Assembly (NCBI RefSeq): GCF_003946865.1
Contig: NZ_QXTH01000014.1
Location: 1 to 64,000, forward strand
Direction: 5' to 3'
From: Antribacter gilvus
GTDB lineage: Bacteria; Actinomycetota; Actinomycetes; Actinomycetales; Cellulomonadaceae
Length of the DNA: 64,000 nucleotides
How positions within the stretch are numbered: position 1 is the stretch's first letter; each line of letters starts with the position of its first letter. Positions 1 to 9,036 of the stretch are shown here, piece by piece. The notes beneath the pieces are model-generated. The model did not search any database, was not told where the DNA came from, and saw only the letters and a list, made by a program, of their open reading frames with translations. Made by a program: the position numbers and the translations under genes.

Positions 1-40
1 AACCGCACCCGCAGCTGATCTGCGTCCGATGAAGACGACA

Positions 41-83
41 CGGTCCTCGCAACCCCCAAAAACTCTGGGTGTTGCGAGGACCG
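41..83 (-). terminator. Hairpin terminator after the GH6 gene
   Basis: Two 17-nt arms (41-57 and 67-83) pair with one mismatch around a 9-nt loop. The hairpin begins about 40 nt past the stop codon of the minus-strand cellulase gene. There is no clear T-run, so it is read as a GC-rich actinobacterial terminator. Confidence 0.7.
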
Positions 84-123
84 CTAGATAGCCCCAAGGG
101 GACGGGCGCTTCGTCGTTCGAGG

Positions 124-1758
124 TCAGCCGACGTTCACCGTGCAGGGCTCGCCGTTCAGCGTGGCGTAGCCCGGCACGAAGGCCGCGCCGCTCGCGTTGA
201 AGCCCATCGAGGTCCGCTCGCCCGGGTCGAGCGTGCGGACCCAACGGGGGTGCCCGGCGGTCACGATCGTGCCCTCCTGGTCCCAGGAGGCGCTCCACGA
301 GCGCGTGATCTCGGATCCGGCGGGCAGGTCGAAGCGGAGCGTCCAGTCGGAGACGGGCTCGTCACCGGTGTTGGTGAGGCGCACCTGCGTGGTGAAGCCC
401 GTCCGCCACGACCCGTGCACCGTGTACTCGACGGCGCACTCCTGCGCCTCGACGGGCGGGGCCGCCAGCTCGATCAGCTCGCGGGCCTGCTCGACGAACC
501 AGCCGCCGGCGCGCGGGTCCTGCATGCCGCGCTCCGGGTCGAGCGGGCCACCGGTGCCCCGGAAGCACTGGCCGTCCGACTCGCCGGGGACCTTGATCCA
601 CAGGTGCGCGTCGACGAGCTCGTTGCCGGTGTCCAGCGTGGGCAGCGCACCGAGGCCGCGGGCAGGCGGGTTGCACCAGACCTCGGGGTCGCTGTAGACC
701 CCCGCGGGCGCCTCCCACGGGCCGACGCCGTTGCGCGACGTGTCGATGACGAAGTGCGCGGTGGGCTCGACGCCGCCGAGGATCGACTCGTAGCGCGAGT
801 CGACGCCCGAGGTGTTCAGCGCCGGGTCGGGGTTGCCCGCGGACCACTCGGCGTTGTTGTTCATGGCCACACCGGACCAGTTCGTCGCCGGGCCGCCGTT
901 CCAGTACTGGTTACCGCAGCTGCCGTAGTCGCCGGGGCTGACCTCTGTCACGTAGGCGACGCACTGCGAGACCCACGTGCCGTAGGCCGTGAGGTTCGCC
1001 GTGAACTGGTAGTTCGACGCGTTGAGGAAGAAGCCGTCCGCACGCTCGACGCCCGCCCGGACGAGGCGCGAGGCGTTGTCGCCCACGTTGAGCCAGCCGC
1101 TGTGGCCGGCGTCGAGGTAGACCTTCACGCCGGGCAGCGCGGAGAACGCGTCGACGGCGTAGTTGAGCATGTCGAACCGCTCCTGGGCCGCGGTGGCCGG
1201 GTCCACCTCCGCCGGCTGGCACCACTCCTGCGTGCCCTCGATGGTGGTGTAGTGCGGGATGATCCCGAGGCCGTCCGGCTCCAGGATCACGAGGGCCTCG
1301 CCGTCGCCGATGCCCTCCGCGACGCCGTCGATCCACGCCTCGTACTCCGCGGGCGTCGTCGCCCCGCCGGACGAGTACTGGGCACAGTCGCGGAACGGGA
1401 CGTTGTACGCCACCAGCGTGGGCAGCGCGCCCTCGGCCTCGGCGCGAGAGACGACGTCGGCTGCCTGGGCGGCGACCGCCTCGGGCGAGCCCGAGGTGAG
1501 CCAGGTGGCGGTGGGGAAGCTGCCCAGCAGCTGGGCGTCGGCCTTGGCCTGCCCGGTCAGCCCGGAGGCCGCCGAGTATGTCGAGCTGAACGGGTCGACG
1601 TACAGGCCGGGCGCCGGCTCGGCGGTGGCGGGGGCCGGGGCGGTGGCCGCGGGGGCGGCCGTCGCGGGGGCGCCGAGGAACGCACCGGCAGCCAGGACGG
1701 CGGCGCCGGCCAGGACTGCCGCGGGACGATACACAGGGGTGCTCCTGTGGTGGTGCAT
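124..1758 (-). CDS. Secreted GH6 cellulase with C-terminal CBM2
   Basis: A 544-residue secreted beta-1,4-glucanase of glycoside hydrolase family 6, an inverting enzyme acting on cellulose outside the cell. A signal peptide (about residues 1-35, hydrophobic AAVLAGAAVLAAG, then Ala-rich) precedes the catalytic domain (about 50-430). Family motifs are visible: RDCAQYSSGG near 120, VILEPDGLG near 160 with the catalytic Asp, FVIDTSRNG, and LWIKVPGESDG. A CBM2 fills the last ~105 residues, with the usual terminal Cys pair. The catalytic module is longer than compact endo-acting GH6 enzymes, which favours an exo-acting cellobiohydrolase type; this is inference. The start at 1758 is chosen over an upstream in-frame ATG at 1854 because GAAGGAG lies 5 nt before it and the operator lies between the two. 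Confidence 0.93.
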   Translation of the reverse strand: MHHHRSTPVYRPAAVLAGAAVLAAGAFLGAPATAAPAATAPAPATAEPAPGLYVDPFSSTYSAASGLTGQAKADAQLLGSFPTATWLTSGSPEAVAAQAADVVSRAEAEGALPTLVAYNVPFRDCAQYSSGGATTPAEYEAWIDGVAEGIGDGEALVILEPDGLGIIPHYTTIEGTQEWCQPAEVDPATAAQERFDMLNYAVDAFSALPGVKVYLDAGHSGWLNVGDNASRLVRAGVERADGFFLNASNYQFTANLTAYGTWVSQCVAYVTEVSPGDYGSCGNQYWNGGPATNWSGVAMNNNAEWSAGNPDPALNTSGVDSRYESILGGVEPTAHFVIDTSRNGVGPWEAPAGVYSDPEVWCNPPARGLGALPTLDTGNELVDAHLWIKVPGESDGQCFRGTGGPLDPERGMQDPRAGGWFVEQARELIELAAPPVEAQECAVEYTVHGSWRTGFTTQVRLTNTGDEPVSDWTLRFDLPAGSEITRSWSASWDQEGTIVTAGHPRWVRTLDPGERTSMGFNASGAAFVPGYATLNGEPCTVNVG

Positions 1759-1824
1759 GAGATCTCCTTCGACCTGCGCAGAGCGAAGACAGCGATGTCT
1801 TTGAGTGCCCGCGGGTGGGAGGTA

Positions 1825-1838
1825 TGGAAGCGCTCCCA
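1825..1838 (-). promoter_or_regulatory. CebR-like operator upstream of GH6
   Basis: TGGAAGCGCTCCCA differs by one base from the perfect palindrome TGGGAGCGCTCCCA, which is the known CebR (LacI family, cellobiose-responsive) box of Streptomyces and related actinobacteria. It lies 67 nt upstream of the cellulase start, just downstream of the proposed promoter, where a bound repressor would block transcription. Cellobiose induction is inferred. Confidence 0.8.
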
Positions 1839-1855
1839 CCCGTAGGCTGAGCAAC

Positions 1856-1884
1856 AGCCTTGCAAGTGACGCGCCTCACGTCAA
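1856..1884 (-). promoter_or_regulatory. Candidate promoter of GH6
   Basis: On the minus strand TTGACG (1879-1884) and AAGGCT (1856-1861) are separated by 17 nt, a housekeeping-sigma arrangement. Transcription would begin near 1849, placing the CebR-like box at about +11 to +24. Confidence 0.55.
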
Positions 1885-1899
1885 GGGGTGCGGGACTTC

Positions 1900-2535
1900 T
1901 CAGCCTGCCGCGGCGGGCGCGGGCTGAGGCGTGATCTCCTCCGGAGGCAGGCAGCCGGGGGCGTTCTCGAGCGGCCGGTCCGCCGAGATCTGGACGTCCT
2001 CCTCGGCGACCGGGGCCTCGAACTCCGCGCCCGGCAGCAGGTCGACCGTCGCGTCCTGGCGCGAGTCCAGCACGAGGCGGGCGTCCGGGACGTGGGCCCA
2101 CAGCGTGTACGCGGCGGTGATGCCCGGGACGCCGAACCTCAGCTCGGTGATGGTGAGCTTCCGGTCCGAGTTGCCCGGATCGGCGAGCATCGTGAACTGC
2201 CGCTCGACCAGGACGTCGTGGTACGCCTTCGCCACGCCGGCCTCGCCCGACGCGTTGAGCACCCGCACCTGGACGTCCGGGTAGGCGACGGGAAGGGCGC
2301 CGTCGGGCTGGCCCTCGACGGCCGGGAGGCACGGCGCGGGGAGCGCCGCGGCGCCCGTGTCGGGCGACTTGAGCGGCTTGTCGAACGGCGAGCTCATCGC
2401 TCCGGAGTACACGGCCAGGGAGAAGATGCCACACAGGGCGAGGATCGCGATCAGCACCCCGAAGATCACGGCCTGACGCTCGTGCTCGCGGCGTCGGCGG
2501 TCGGTGCGCGCCTGGTCGTAGGTCGGGACAGTCAC
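1900..2535 (-). CDS. LytR C-terminal domain (LytR_C) membrane protein
   Basis: A 211-residue protein with a charged cytoplasmic N-terminus (about 1-22), one membrane helix (about 23-44, VIFGVLIAILALCGIFSLAV) and an extracytoplasmic domain. VQVRVLNASGEAGVAKAYHDVL is the start of a LytR_C domain, a module found alone or behind LytR-CpsA-Psr wall-polymer ligases. No LCP catalytic domain is present, so this is a stand-alone LytR_C protein of unknown biochemical role at the cell envelope. GTG start at 2535 lies 6 nt after TAAGTT on the minus strand, indicating a leaderless mRNA. Confidence 0.85.
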   Translation of the reverse strand: MTVPTYDQARTDRRRREHERQAVIFGVLIAILALCGIFSLAVYSGAMSSPFDKPLKSPDTGAAALPAPCLPAVEGQPDGALPVAYPDVQVRVLNASGEAGVAKAYHDVLVERQFTMLADPGNSDRKLTITELRFGVPGITAAYTLWAHVPDARLVLDSRQDATVDLLPGAEFEAPVAEEDVQISADRPLENAPGCLPPEEITPQPAPAAAG

Positions 2536-2594
2536 GCGACGAACTTACCGGAGAACGACCTGACGGACCGCGTCGGGACCGCCCCTGGAGCGCC

Positions 2595-2891
2595 TCACCG
2601 GAGCACCAGCACCCGGGCGTGCAGCACCGGGCGCTGGTGCAGGGCCGCCCGCACCGCCCGGTGCAGGCCGTCCTCCAGGTACAGCACGCCCTCGAACTCC
2701 ACGACGTGGGCGAACAGGTCGCCGTAGAACGTGGAGTCCTCGGACAGCAGGTTGTCCAGATCGAGGGTCCGCTTGGTGGTCACCAGCTCGTCGAGCCGGA
2801 CCTGGCGGGGAGGCACGTCCACCCAGTCCCGGGTCCGCGTCCGCCCGTGGTCAGGATACGGACGGCCGTCTCCTACGGCCTTGAAGATCAT
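2595..2891 (-). CDS. Conserved small actinobacterial protein (VapB-annotated family)
   Basis: A 98-residue protein containing PPRQVRLDELVTTKRTLDL and YLEDGLHRAVRAALHQR. Proteins of this sequence type sit beside LytR_C genes across Actinobacteria and are often auto-annotated as VapB-type antitoxins. No toxin gene is adjacent, so a toxin-antitoxin role is unsupported here. The LDELV...DGLHR pattern recalls ParB-like folds, but this is only a resemblance. TAGGAT lies 6 nt upstream of the ATG, so the mRNA is probably leaderless. Confidence 0.8.
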   Translation of the reverse strand: MIFKAVGDGRPYPDHGRTRTRDWVDVPPRQVRLDELVTTKRTLDLDNLLSEDSTFYGDLFAHVVEFEGVLYLEDGLHRAVRAALHQRPVLHARVLVLR

Positions 2892-2913
2892 GGGTCCATC
2901 CTAGAGGTGAGCC

Positions 2914-4527
2914 CTACCGCGGCACGTCCCGGCGGCGGAAGCCGGCGAACGCGGCGGCGAACAGCGCGACCGCGAGCGCCGAGAGCACGACCAGCGGAGC
3001 AGCCTCCACCTTCTCCAGCGGCACCATGCCGGACCACCAGAACGGTGAGATCCCCAGCACCGCGTCGGGCAGGTCGAGGAGGCTGCCGAACATGCCTGAT
3101 ACCCCCATGAACGCGATCAGCGCCCACAGCACCGGGGTGGCCCGCGGCGCCCAGGCGTAGAGGGCGGCGGCCAGGCCCAGCACCACGAGCAGGCCGGGCA
3201 CGTAGGCGGCGCCCGCGCCGAGGAAGTGACCGAGGTCCGCCTCGGCCCCGGCGGTCACCGCACCCCGCCAGAGAGCAAAGGCCACTCCGACCATCATCAG
3301 GAAGGTCGCACCGAGGACAGCCACCGTGAGCTGGGCCGCGAGCCAGCGCGTCCGGGAGACGGGCAGGGCGAGCATGACCTCGGTCCGGCCCTCGGCCTCC
3401 TCGGTCTTGGCCCGGAGGGCGGCGGAGACGCCGTACCCGGCCGCGAACACCCCGCCGAAGACGAGCAGGATCGCGGTGAAGGAGTCTGCGAGGTCCCCGG
3501 TGCCGAACATCTCGAACACCGCCGGGTTCTGCTCGGCCATCGTCTCCAGCGTCTGCTCGATCCCGTCCCCGAGGTAGGTGCCGCTCGCCACGAACATGGC
3601 GGAGAAGCCGCCGAACCACCAGAAGAGACCGGTCCGCTGCTGCCGCCAGGCGAGCGCGAGCGGGCTCCGGAGCAGAGGGCTCGCCTCGGCCCGCCCAGGC
3701 GCCACGCCGGTCAGGCCCGCACCGAAGTCGCGCCGCGAGGCGAGGGACGCACCGAGCACGAGCAGCAGCACGACGGCGCCGACGCTGAGCGCCATGGGCC
3801 AGGTCCGCAGGTCCACGTACGACCGCATCTGCTGCGTCCAGGCGATGGGCGAGAACCAGGACAGGGTGCTGCCGTGCCGCTCCTGCAGGTCGCCGATGCC
3901 CCGCACCAGGACCGCGAGGCCGAGGGCGGCGAGCCCCAGCCCGGAGGCGCCGCGGCTGTGCTCGGTGACCTGGCAGGCCACCACCGCGACCGCCGCGAAC
4001 ACGAGGGCGCTGAGCGACGTGCCCGCCGCCACGGCGAACGAGTCCGCGACGGCGAGGTCGCCTGCCAGGATCAGGAGCAGCGCACTGAGGAGCGCGAAGA
4101 CCACGTTCGCGATGACCACGGTGAGCAGCGCAGCCACGGCGGGGGCGTGCCTGCCCACCGCCCCGGCCCGCACCAGCTCGGCGCGGCCGCTCTCCTCCTC
4201 GGCCCGGGTGTTGCGCACCACCTCGGACATGCTCATGATCGCGAGGCCCGCGATCATCCACAGCACCATCTCGTTCGCGAGGATGGCGCCGGTCGTGTAG
4301 TTGTCGAGCCCGTAGCCGGGTCCGGCCATGATGACGCTGGCCGGTGTCTCCATGAGCGCTGCCCGGGTCTGGCGCTCCTCCTGGGTCCGGTAGAGCGACC
4401 CGAGAGCCACGATGAAGTAGACGTACAGAAGCAGGAGCGACCCGATCCAGACGCTCAGGCGCACGCGGTCCCGCCGCAGCATGAAACGCACGAGCCGGCC
4501 GGTGCCGGCGAGCGTGTCGGCGGTCAT
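2914..4527 (-). CDS. ABC-2 type exporter permease
   Basis: A 537-residue polytopic membrane protein with about twelve hydrophobic segments in two similar halves, as in actinobacterial drug/polyketide exporter permeases. The start overlaps the ATPase stop by 4 bp (ATGA), so it is translationally coupled. With the upstream ATPase and tetR it forms a three-gene export operon; the substrate is unknown, but TetR control suggests efflux of a toxic compound. Confidence 0.88.
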   Translation of the reverse strand: MTADTLAGTGRLVRFMLRRDRVRLSVWIGSLLLLYVYFIVALGSLYRTQEERQTRAALMETPASVIMAGPGYGLDNYTTGAILANEMVLWMIAGLAIMSMSEVVRNTRAEEESGRAELVRAGAVGRHAPAVAALLTVVIANVVFALLSALLLILAGDLAVADSFAVAAGTSLSALVFAAVAVVACQVTEHSRGASGLGLAALGLAVLVRGIGDLQERHGSTLSWFSPIAWTQQMRSYVDLRTWPMALSVGAVVLLLVLGASLASRRDFGAGLTGVAPGRAEASPLLRSPLALAWRQQRTGLFWWFGGFSAMFVASGTYLGDGIEQTLETMAEQNPAVFEMFGTGDLADSFTAILLVFGGVFAAGYGVSAALRAKTEEAEGRTEVMLALPVSRTRWLAAQLTVAVLGATFLMMVGVAFALWRGAVTAGAEADLGHFLGAGAAYVPGLLVVLGLAAALYAWAPRATPVLWALIAFMGVSGMFGSLLDLPDAVLGISPFWWSGMVPLEKVEAAPLVVLSALAVALFAAAFAGFRRRDVPR

Positions 4528-5459
4528 CGCGCGTCCGCCTCGACCACGTCGCCGTAGTGGCGCATGAAGAGGTCTTCGAGCGACGGCGGGGCTGCGCTGA
4601 GGCTGTGCACCTCCAGCTCGCCGAGCAGGCGCAGCACAGCGCCGATCCGCGCGTCGTCGACGTCGAAGGTGAGGCGCGTGCCGCCGTCGGCCGGGGTGGC
4701 GACGAGGTCGTGGACGCCCTCGGCCGAGGCCACTGCGGTCGGGTCACCGGTGACGACGGCCGTGACGCTGGACCGGGTCAGGTGACGCAGGGAGTCCAGC
4801 GTGCCGGACTCGACGGCCACGCCGTTGCGGATGATGGTGACGGTGTCGCAGACCTTCTCCACCTCGCTGAGGATGTGGCTGGAGAGCAGCACCGACACGC
4901 CCTCCGCCTTGGCCTGCCGCACGTACTCCGTGAACACCGCCTCCATCAGCGGGTCGAGGCCGGACGTGGGCTCGTCCAGGACGAGGAGGTCCGCACGGGA
5001 CGCGAGGGCTGCCACGAGGGCGACCTTCTGCCGGTTGCCCTTCGAGTAGGTCCGGGCCTTCTTGGTGGGGTCGAGCTCGAAGCGCTCGAGCAGCTCCGCC
5101 GTTCGCGCCTTGTCGGCGCCGCCCCGGAGCCGGGTGAGGAGGTCGATCGCCTCCCCGCCGGTCAGGTTGGGCCACAGGCTGACGTCGCCGGGCACGTAGG
5201 CGAGCCGACGGTGGAGGGCGACCGCGTCGCGCCAGACGTCGCCGCCGAAGAGGCGGGCGGTGCCGGCGTCGGCCCGGAGAAGGCCGAGGAGGATGCGGAT
5301 CGTGGTCGACTTGCCGGCCCCGTTGGGGCCGAGGAACCCGGCCACCTCGCCGGGGCGGACCGTCAGGTCGAGGCCGTCGAGGGCCCTGACCGGGCCGAAG
5401 GACTTGGACAGCCCGCGGATCTCGACCGCGGGCGTGCTGGAGCTGGGCGTGCTGGGCAT
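4524..5459 (-). CDS. ABC transporter ATP-binding protein
   Basis: A 311-residue ATPase. Walker A is GPNGAGKST (about residue 42), the signature is [11 protein letters not shown] (about 139) and Walker B is [12 protein letters not shown]. The C-terminal ~80 residues form the extension typical of ABC-2 exporter ATPases. It powers the overlapping permease. The start is 8 nt after the tetR stop codon, consistent with one transcript. Confidence 0.92.
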   Translation of the reverse strand: MPSTPSSSTPAVEIRGLSKSFGPVRALDGLDLTVRPGEVAGFLGPNGAGKSTTIRILLGLLRADAGTARLFGGDVWRDAVALHRRLAYVPGDVSLWPNLTGGEAIDLLTRLRGGADKARTAELLERFELDPTKKARTYSKGNRQKVALVAALASRADLLVLDEPTSGLDPLMEAVFTEYVRQAKAEGVSVLLSSHILSEVEKVCDTVTIIRNGVAVESGTLDSLRHLTRSSVTAVVTGDPTAVASAEGVHDLVATPADGGTRLTFDVDDARIGAVLRLLGELEVHSLSAAPPSLEDLFMRHYGDVVEADAR

Positions 5460-5466
5460 GGGGTCG

Positions 5467-6156
5467 TCACTCTCTGTTGTCGTCTCTTCCGGAATCCGCC
5501 ACGGGCGTGCCGGGCGGGTCGGGGACGTACATCAGGTAGTCGTCGAGCATGCGGCGGGTGGTGAGGAAACCCTCCGTGTACAGCTCCAGCGCCGGCAGGG
5601 CGATGCGCCCGAAGTAGGTGGTGACGACGGTGGTGAGCTCGTCGAGGGTCGCCGTGGGCGTGAGGGCGAGCTCCGCCAGGAGCGCGCCGAGCGAGCTCAT
5701 GGTGAGGTAGCGGGCCCGGGCCTCCTCGTCGCGGCTCGGCTGGATCAGCCCCGCCGCCACGCCCTCCCGGAGGTACTCGACGGCGTCCTGGATCATGTGC
5801 TCCACGAACGCCCGCCCGACGGGCCCGCCGGCCTGCAGGCTGCGCAGGACGTAGCCCACCAGGGGCGCGCGGTCGGCGACCGTGGCGATCTCCGCCAGGA
5901 AGCTCGTCGGCCCGGACTCCGCCGCGAGAACGTCCCGCTTGGAGGTGCGGATCAGCTCGAGCACGTGCTCGTCGCACTCCGCGCGGAGCCCTTCCTTGGA
6001 CCCGAAGTGGTGGAGCACCAGCCCGGGGCTCACCCCGGCGTCGGCTGCGATGGCCCGCACGGGGACCGCGAAGCCCTCGACCGCGAAGCGCGCCACCGCC
6101 GCGTCCCGGATCCGGGCGCGTGCGGTGAGGTCGCTGCGGTCTGCGGCTGAACGCAT
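5467..6156 (-). CDS. TetR family regulator of the ABC exporter
   Basis: A 229-residue TetR-type repressor with an N-terminal helix-turn-helix ([14 protein letters not shown], then [19 protein letters not shown]) and a divergent ligand-binding C-terminal domain. It is the first gene of the exporter operon and probably represses it. In-frame ATGs lie at 6174, 6165 and 6156. I chose 6156 because TAGCAT (6164-6169) sits exactly 7 nt upstream, giving a leaderless mRNA, and the earlier ATGs fall in or before that hexamer. Confidence 0.88.
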   Translation of the reverse strand: MRSAADRSDLTARARIRDAAVARFAVEGFAVPVRAIAADAGVSPGLVLHHFGSKEGLRAECDEHVLELIRTSKRDVLAAESGPTSFLAEIATVADRAPLVGYVLRSLQAGGPVGRAFVEHMIQDAVEYLREGVAAGLIQPSRDEEARARYLTMSSLGALLAELALTPTATLDELTTVVTTYFGRIALPALELYTEGFLTTRRMLDDYLMYVPDPPGTPVADSGRDDNRE

Positions 6157-6188
6157 GTTCAACATGCTATCCATGCGTTCAGCCGCAG
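6141..6188. promoter_or_regulatory. Nested palindromic operator over the tetR promoter and start
   Basis: A perfect 17-bp inverted repeat (CTGCGGCTGAACGCATG at 6141-6157, complement at 6172-6188) encloses a second perfect palindrome, GCATGTTCAACATGC (6153-6167). The -10 hexamer 6164-6169 and the start codon lie inside. It is very likely the autoregulatory TetR operator. It also follows the uracil permease stop (6215) and could act as a terminator for that gene. Confidence 0.8.
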
Positions 6189-6214
6189 AGGAAGGCCCCG
6201 TCAGCGCGTCGTGG

Positions 6215-7483
6215 TCAGCGTGTCGTGACCGCCGTCCCGCGCCAGCGGGAGACGCCCCGCATCACGTGGTAGATCGCGAGCGCCGCGGCGGTGCCCAGCG
6301 CGATGCCCCCGAAGGACAGGCCGCCCGCCATCCAGGTGTAGTCGGCGATGCCGATGACCAGCGGGACGGCGGCGGTGGTCAGGTTGACCGGGTCGGAGAA
6401 GTCGACCCGGTTCTGCACCCAGATGCGGGCGCCGAGGACGCCGATCATCCCGTAGAGCATGGTCGTCACGCCGCCGAGGACGCCGGCGGGCACCGTGTTG
6501 ATGAGCTCGCCGAACTTGGGCGAGAGGCTCAGCACGAGCGCGCCCGCGGCGGCCACCCAGTAGGCGGCCGTGGAGTACACCCGGGTGGCCGCCATGACGC
6601 CGATGTTCTCCGCGTACGTGGTGGTGCCGGAGCCGCCGCCCACACCCGCGAGGGTGGTGGCGACGCCGTCGGCGAAGAGGGCGCGGCCGGTCACGTCGTC
6701 GAAGTCCTGGCCGGTCATCGCGGCCACGGACTTCACGTGCCCCACGTTCTCGGCGACCAGCACGAGCACCACCGGGAGGAACAGCCCGAGCACCGAGAGG
6801 TCGAACGACGGCGCAGTGAACTGCGGCAAGCCGAACCAGGCGGCCTCGCGGACCGCCGTGAAGTCCACCTCGCCCCGCACGACGGCGAACGCGTAGCCCA
6901 CCAGCACGCCGAGCAGGATGGAGAGCCGGCCCAGGATGCCCTTGAACAGCACGGAGATCAGGATCACCGCCGCGAGCGTCACCACGGCGGTGACCGGCGA
7001 GACCTGGAAGTTGTTCCAGGCGGCCGGCGCGAGGTTGAGGCCGATGAGCGCCACGATGACGCCCGTGACGACCGGCGGCATCACCGCGTCGATCCAGCGG
7101 GCGCCGGCGAGGTGCACCACGACGCCCACCGCCATGAGCGCCACGCCCGTGATGAGGATGCCGCCGACGGCGACCGACTGCCCGCCGGCGGCCGTCGCCG
7201 CCCCGATCGGGGCGAGGAACGCGAAGCTCGAGCCCAGGTAGCTCGGCAGGCGGTTCCCGGTGATCAGCAGGAACGCCGCCGTGCCGATCGCCGAGAAGAA
7301 CAGCGTGGTGGACGGCGGGAAGCCGGTCAGGATCGGCACGAGGAACGTGGCGCCGAACATCGCGACGATGTGCTGCAGGCCGATCCCGATCGTGCGGGGC
7401 CAGGTGAGCCGCTCACCGGGGGCGACGACCTCGCCCGGGGCGACGTGCGCGCCGTCGCCGTGGGTCGTCCAGCCGAGCCTCAT
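6215..7483 (-). CDS. Uracil permease (NCS2 family)
   Basis: A 422-residue nucleobase:cation symporter-2 membrane protein. GGGSGTTTYAENIGVMAATR is the diagnostic UraA/PyrP segment (about residues 265-285), including the conserved substrate-site Glu, and about 14 hydrophobic stretches are visible. It takes up uracil; the salvage enzyme Upp is encoded at 54.2 kb. Its ATG overlaps the stop of the upstream oxidoreductase (ATGA), which places it third in a three-gene operon. Confidence 0.9.
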   Translation of the reverse strand: MRLGWTTHGDGAHVAPGEVVAPGERLTWPRTIGIGLQHIVAMFGATFLVPILTGFPPSTTLFFSAIGTAAFLLITGNRLPSYLGSSFAFLAPIGAATAAGGQSVAVGGILITGVALMAVGVVVHLAGARWIDAVMPPVVTGVIVALIGLNLAPAAWNNFQVSPVTAVVTLAAVILISVLFKGILGRLSILLGVLVGYAFAVVRGEVDFTAVREAAWFGLPQFTAPSFDLSVLGLFLPVVLVLVAENVGHVKSVAAMTGQDFDDVTGRALFADGVATTLAGVGGGSGTTTYAENIGVMAATRVYSTAAYWVAAAGALVLSLSPKFGELINTVPAGVLGGVTTMLYGMIGVLGARIWVQNRVDFSDPVNLTTAAVPLVIGIADYTWMAGGLSFGGIALGTAAALAIYHVMRGVSRWRGTAVTTR

Positions 7484-8418
7484 GCGGACGCCTCACCGAG
7501 CTGCGGGCGCACCTCGCGCGCGACCAGGTCCAGGTGGTCCAGGTCCTGCAGGTCCAGGACCTGCAGGTACACGCGCGAGATCCCGGCGTCGCGCAGGGCG
7601 GCGAGCCGGTCCGCCGCTTCGGCGACGGTGCCCGCCACGCCGTGCTCGCGCAGCTCCGCGGGCTCCCGGCCGATCGCCGCCGCGCGGCGGGCGAACTCCG
7701 CCTCGTCCGAGCCGACGGCGAGGACGAGCGCCGCCGAGAAGGTCAGCGTCTCCGGGTCGCGCCCGACGTCCTTGCAGGCCGCGCGGATCACGTCGAGCCG
7801 CGCCGGGATCGAGTCGATCTCGGGGAACGCGAGGTTGAACTCGTCGGCGAACCGGGCGGCCAGCGCCGGGGTGCGCTTCGGGCCGCCGCCGCCGACGATC
7901 ACGGGGATCTTGGCCTGCGCGGGCTTGGGCAGCGCGGGCGAGTCCGTCAGCGTGTAGTGCTCGCCCTGGAACGAGTACGTCGACCCGACAGGCGTGCCCC
8001 ACAGCCCGGTGAGGACCTCGAGCTGCTCCTCGAGCAGGCCGAAGCGCTTGGCCGGGAAGGGGATGCCGTAGGCCGTGTGCTCGGTCTCGAACCAGCCGGC
8101 CCCGAGGCCGAGCTCCACGCGGCCGCCGGACATCTGGTCCACCTGGGCCACCTGGATCGCCAGGACGCCCGGATGCCGGAACGTCGCCGACGACACGAGC
8201 GTGCCGAGGCGCACGGTCGACGTCTCGCGGGCGAGCCCGGCGAGCGTGGTCCACGCGTCGGTGGGCCCGGGCAGGCCGTCGCCACCCATCGCGAGGTAGT
8301 GGTCGGAGCGGAAGAACGCGCTGAACCCGAGCGTCTCGGTCGCCTTCGCGACGGCGAGCTGGTCGTCGTAGGAGGCGCCCTGCTGGGGCTCGGTGAAGAT
8401 ACGCAGGTCGAGGGTCAT
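7480..8418 (-). CDS. Luciferase-like (LLM class) F420-type oxidoreductase
   Basis: A 312-residue TIM-barrel flavin/F420 oxidoreductase of the luciferase-like family. Recognisable segments are MTLDLRIFTEPQQGASYD at the N-terminus, LGLGAGWFETEHTAYG in the middle and the Gly-rich PVIVGGGGPKRTPALAARFAD. The start at 8418 overlaps the stop of the upstream gene by 4 bp. F420 use is inferred from family membership; the substrate is unknown. A short C-terminal run (LQVLDLQDLDHLDLV) is encoded by a small GC-rich DNA repeat. Confidence 0.88.
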   Translation of the reverse strand: MTLDLRIFTEPQQGASYDDQLAVAKATETLGFSAFFRSDHYLAMGGDGLPGPTDAWTTLAGLARETSTVRLGTLVSSATFRHPGVLAIQVAQVDQMSGGRVELGLGAGWFETEHTAYGIPFPAKRFGLLEEQLEVLTGLWGTPVGSTYSFQGEHYTLTDSPALPKPAQAKIPVIVGGGGPKRTPALAARFADEFNLAFPEIDSIPARLDVIRAACKDVGRDPETLTFSAALVLAVGSDEAEFARRAAAIGREPAELREHGVAGTVAEAADRLAALRDAGISRVYLQVLDLQDLDHLDLVAREVRPQLGEASA

Positions 8419-9029
8419 GCGAATTCGGGCCTTTCCGTGCGGCTGCGCTTGAGCTCGAAGAAGTGGGGGTACGCGGCGAGCGCCCTGGCGCCGTCGAAGA
8501 TCCGCAGCGCGTCCTCGCCGCGGGGGATGCGGGTCAGCACCGGGCCGAAGAAGGCGACGCCGTCGACGTGCAGGGTCGGCGTGCCGACGTCCTCCCCGAC
8601 GGGGGCCATCCCGGCCTCGTGGCTGAGGGCGAGGGACTCGTCGTAGGCGTCGGTGCCGGCCGCCTCCACGAGCGCGGCGGGCAGCCCCGCCTCGGCGAGC
8701 GCCGCTGTGGCGACCGCCAGATAGTCCGTGTCGCCCTCGTTGTGGATCCGGGTCCCGGCCGCGGTGTAGAAGGCGGAGAAGGCCTCCGGGCCGTGGTCGG
8801 CCTGGACGGCGGCCGCGACGCGCCCGATGCCGCGGGACGCCTCGATCTTCGCGCGGTAGTCCGCGGGGATGTCGCGATCCTTGTTGAGCAGGTAGAGGCT
8901 CATGAGCTTGAACGTGAGCTCGACCTCGCGCTGTGCAGCGACTTCGAGCGCCCAGCGGGACGTGATCCAGGCGAAGGGGCACAGGGGGTCGACGTACACG
9001 TCGACGACGGGAACGGTTGACTCGGTCAC
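8415..9029 (-). CDS. DsbA-fold protein, Rv2466c (mycothiol-dependent nitroreductase) family
   Basis: A 204-residue thioredoxin/DsbA-fold protein resembling mycobacterial Rv2466c along its length (ITSRWALEVA, GTRIHNEG, VGEDVGTPTLHVDGVAFFGP, AYPHFFELKR). Rv2466c carries a CPWC active site; here it reads DPLCPFAW, so Cys17 remains but the resolving Cys is Ala. This implies a monothiol mechanism or altered function. GTG at 9029 is preferred to GTG at 9038 because TAGGGT (9037-9042) lies 7 nt upstream of 9029 and overlaps the other codon. It is the first gene of a coupled operon with the oxidoreductase and uracil permease. Confidence 0.86.
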   Translation of the reverse strand: MTESTVPVVDVYVDPLCPFAWITSRWALEVAAQREVELTFKLMSLYLLNKDRDIPADYRAKIEASRGIGRVAAAVQADHGPEAFSAFYTAAGTRIHNEGDTDYLAVATAALAEAGLPAALVEAAGTDAYDESLALSHEAGMAPVGEDVGTPTLHVDGVAFFGPVLTRIPRGEDALRIFDGARALAAYPHFFELKRSRTERPEFA

Positions 9030-9036
9030 GATCCGC

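Noticed and set aside
2595-2891. Toxin-antitoxin locus
   Set aside because: The VapB label comes from common automatic annotation; no PIN-domain toxin or other partner is adjacent, and the family is conserved next to LytR_C genes.
7534-7566. Palindrome-like CCTGCAGGTCCAGGACCTG in the oxidoreductase gene as an operator
   Set aside because: It is inside the 3' end of the coding region, explained by the Leu/Gln/Asp repeat it encodes, and no promoter follows.
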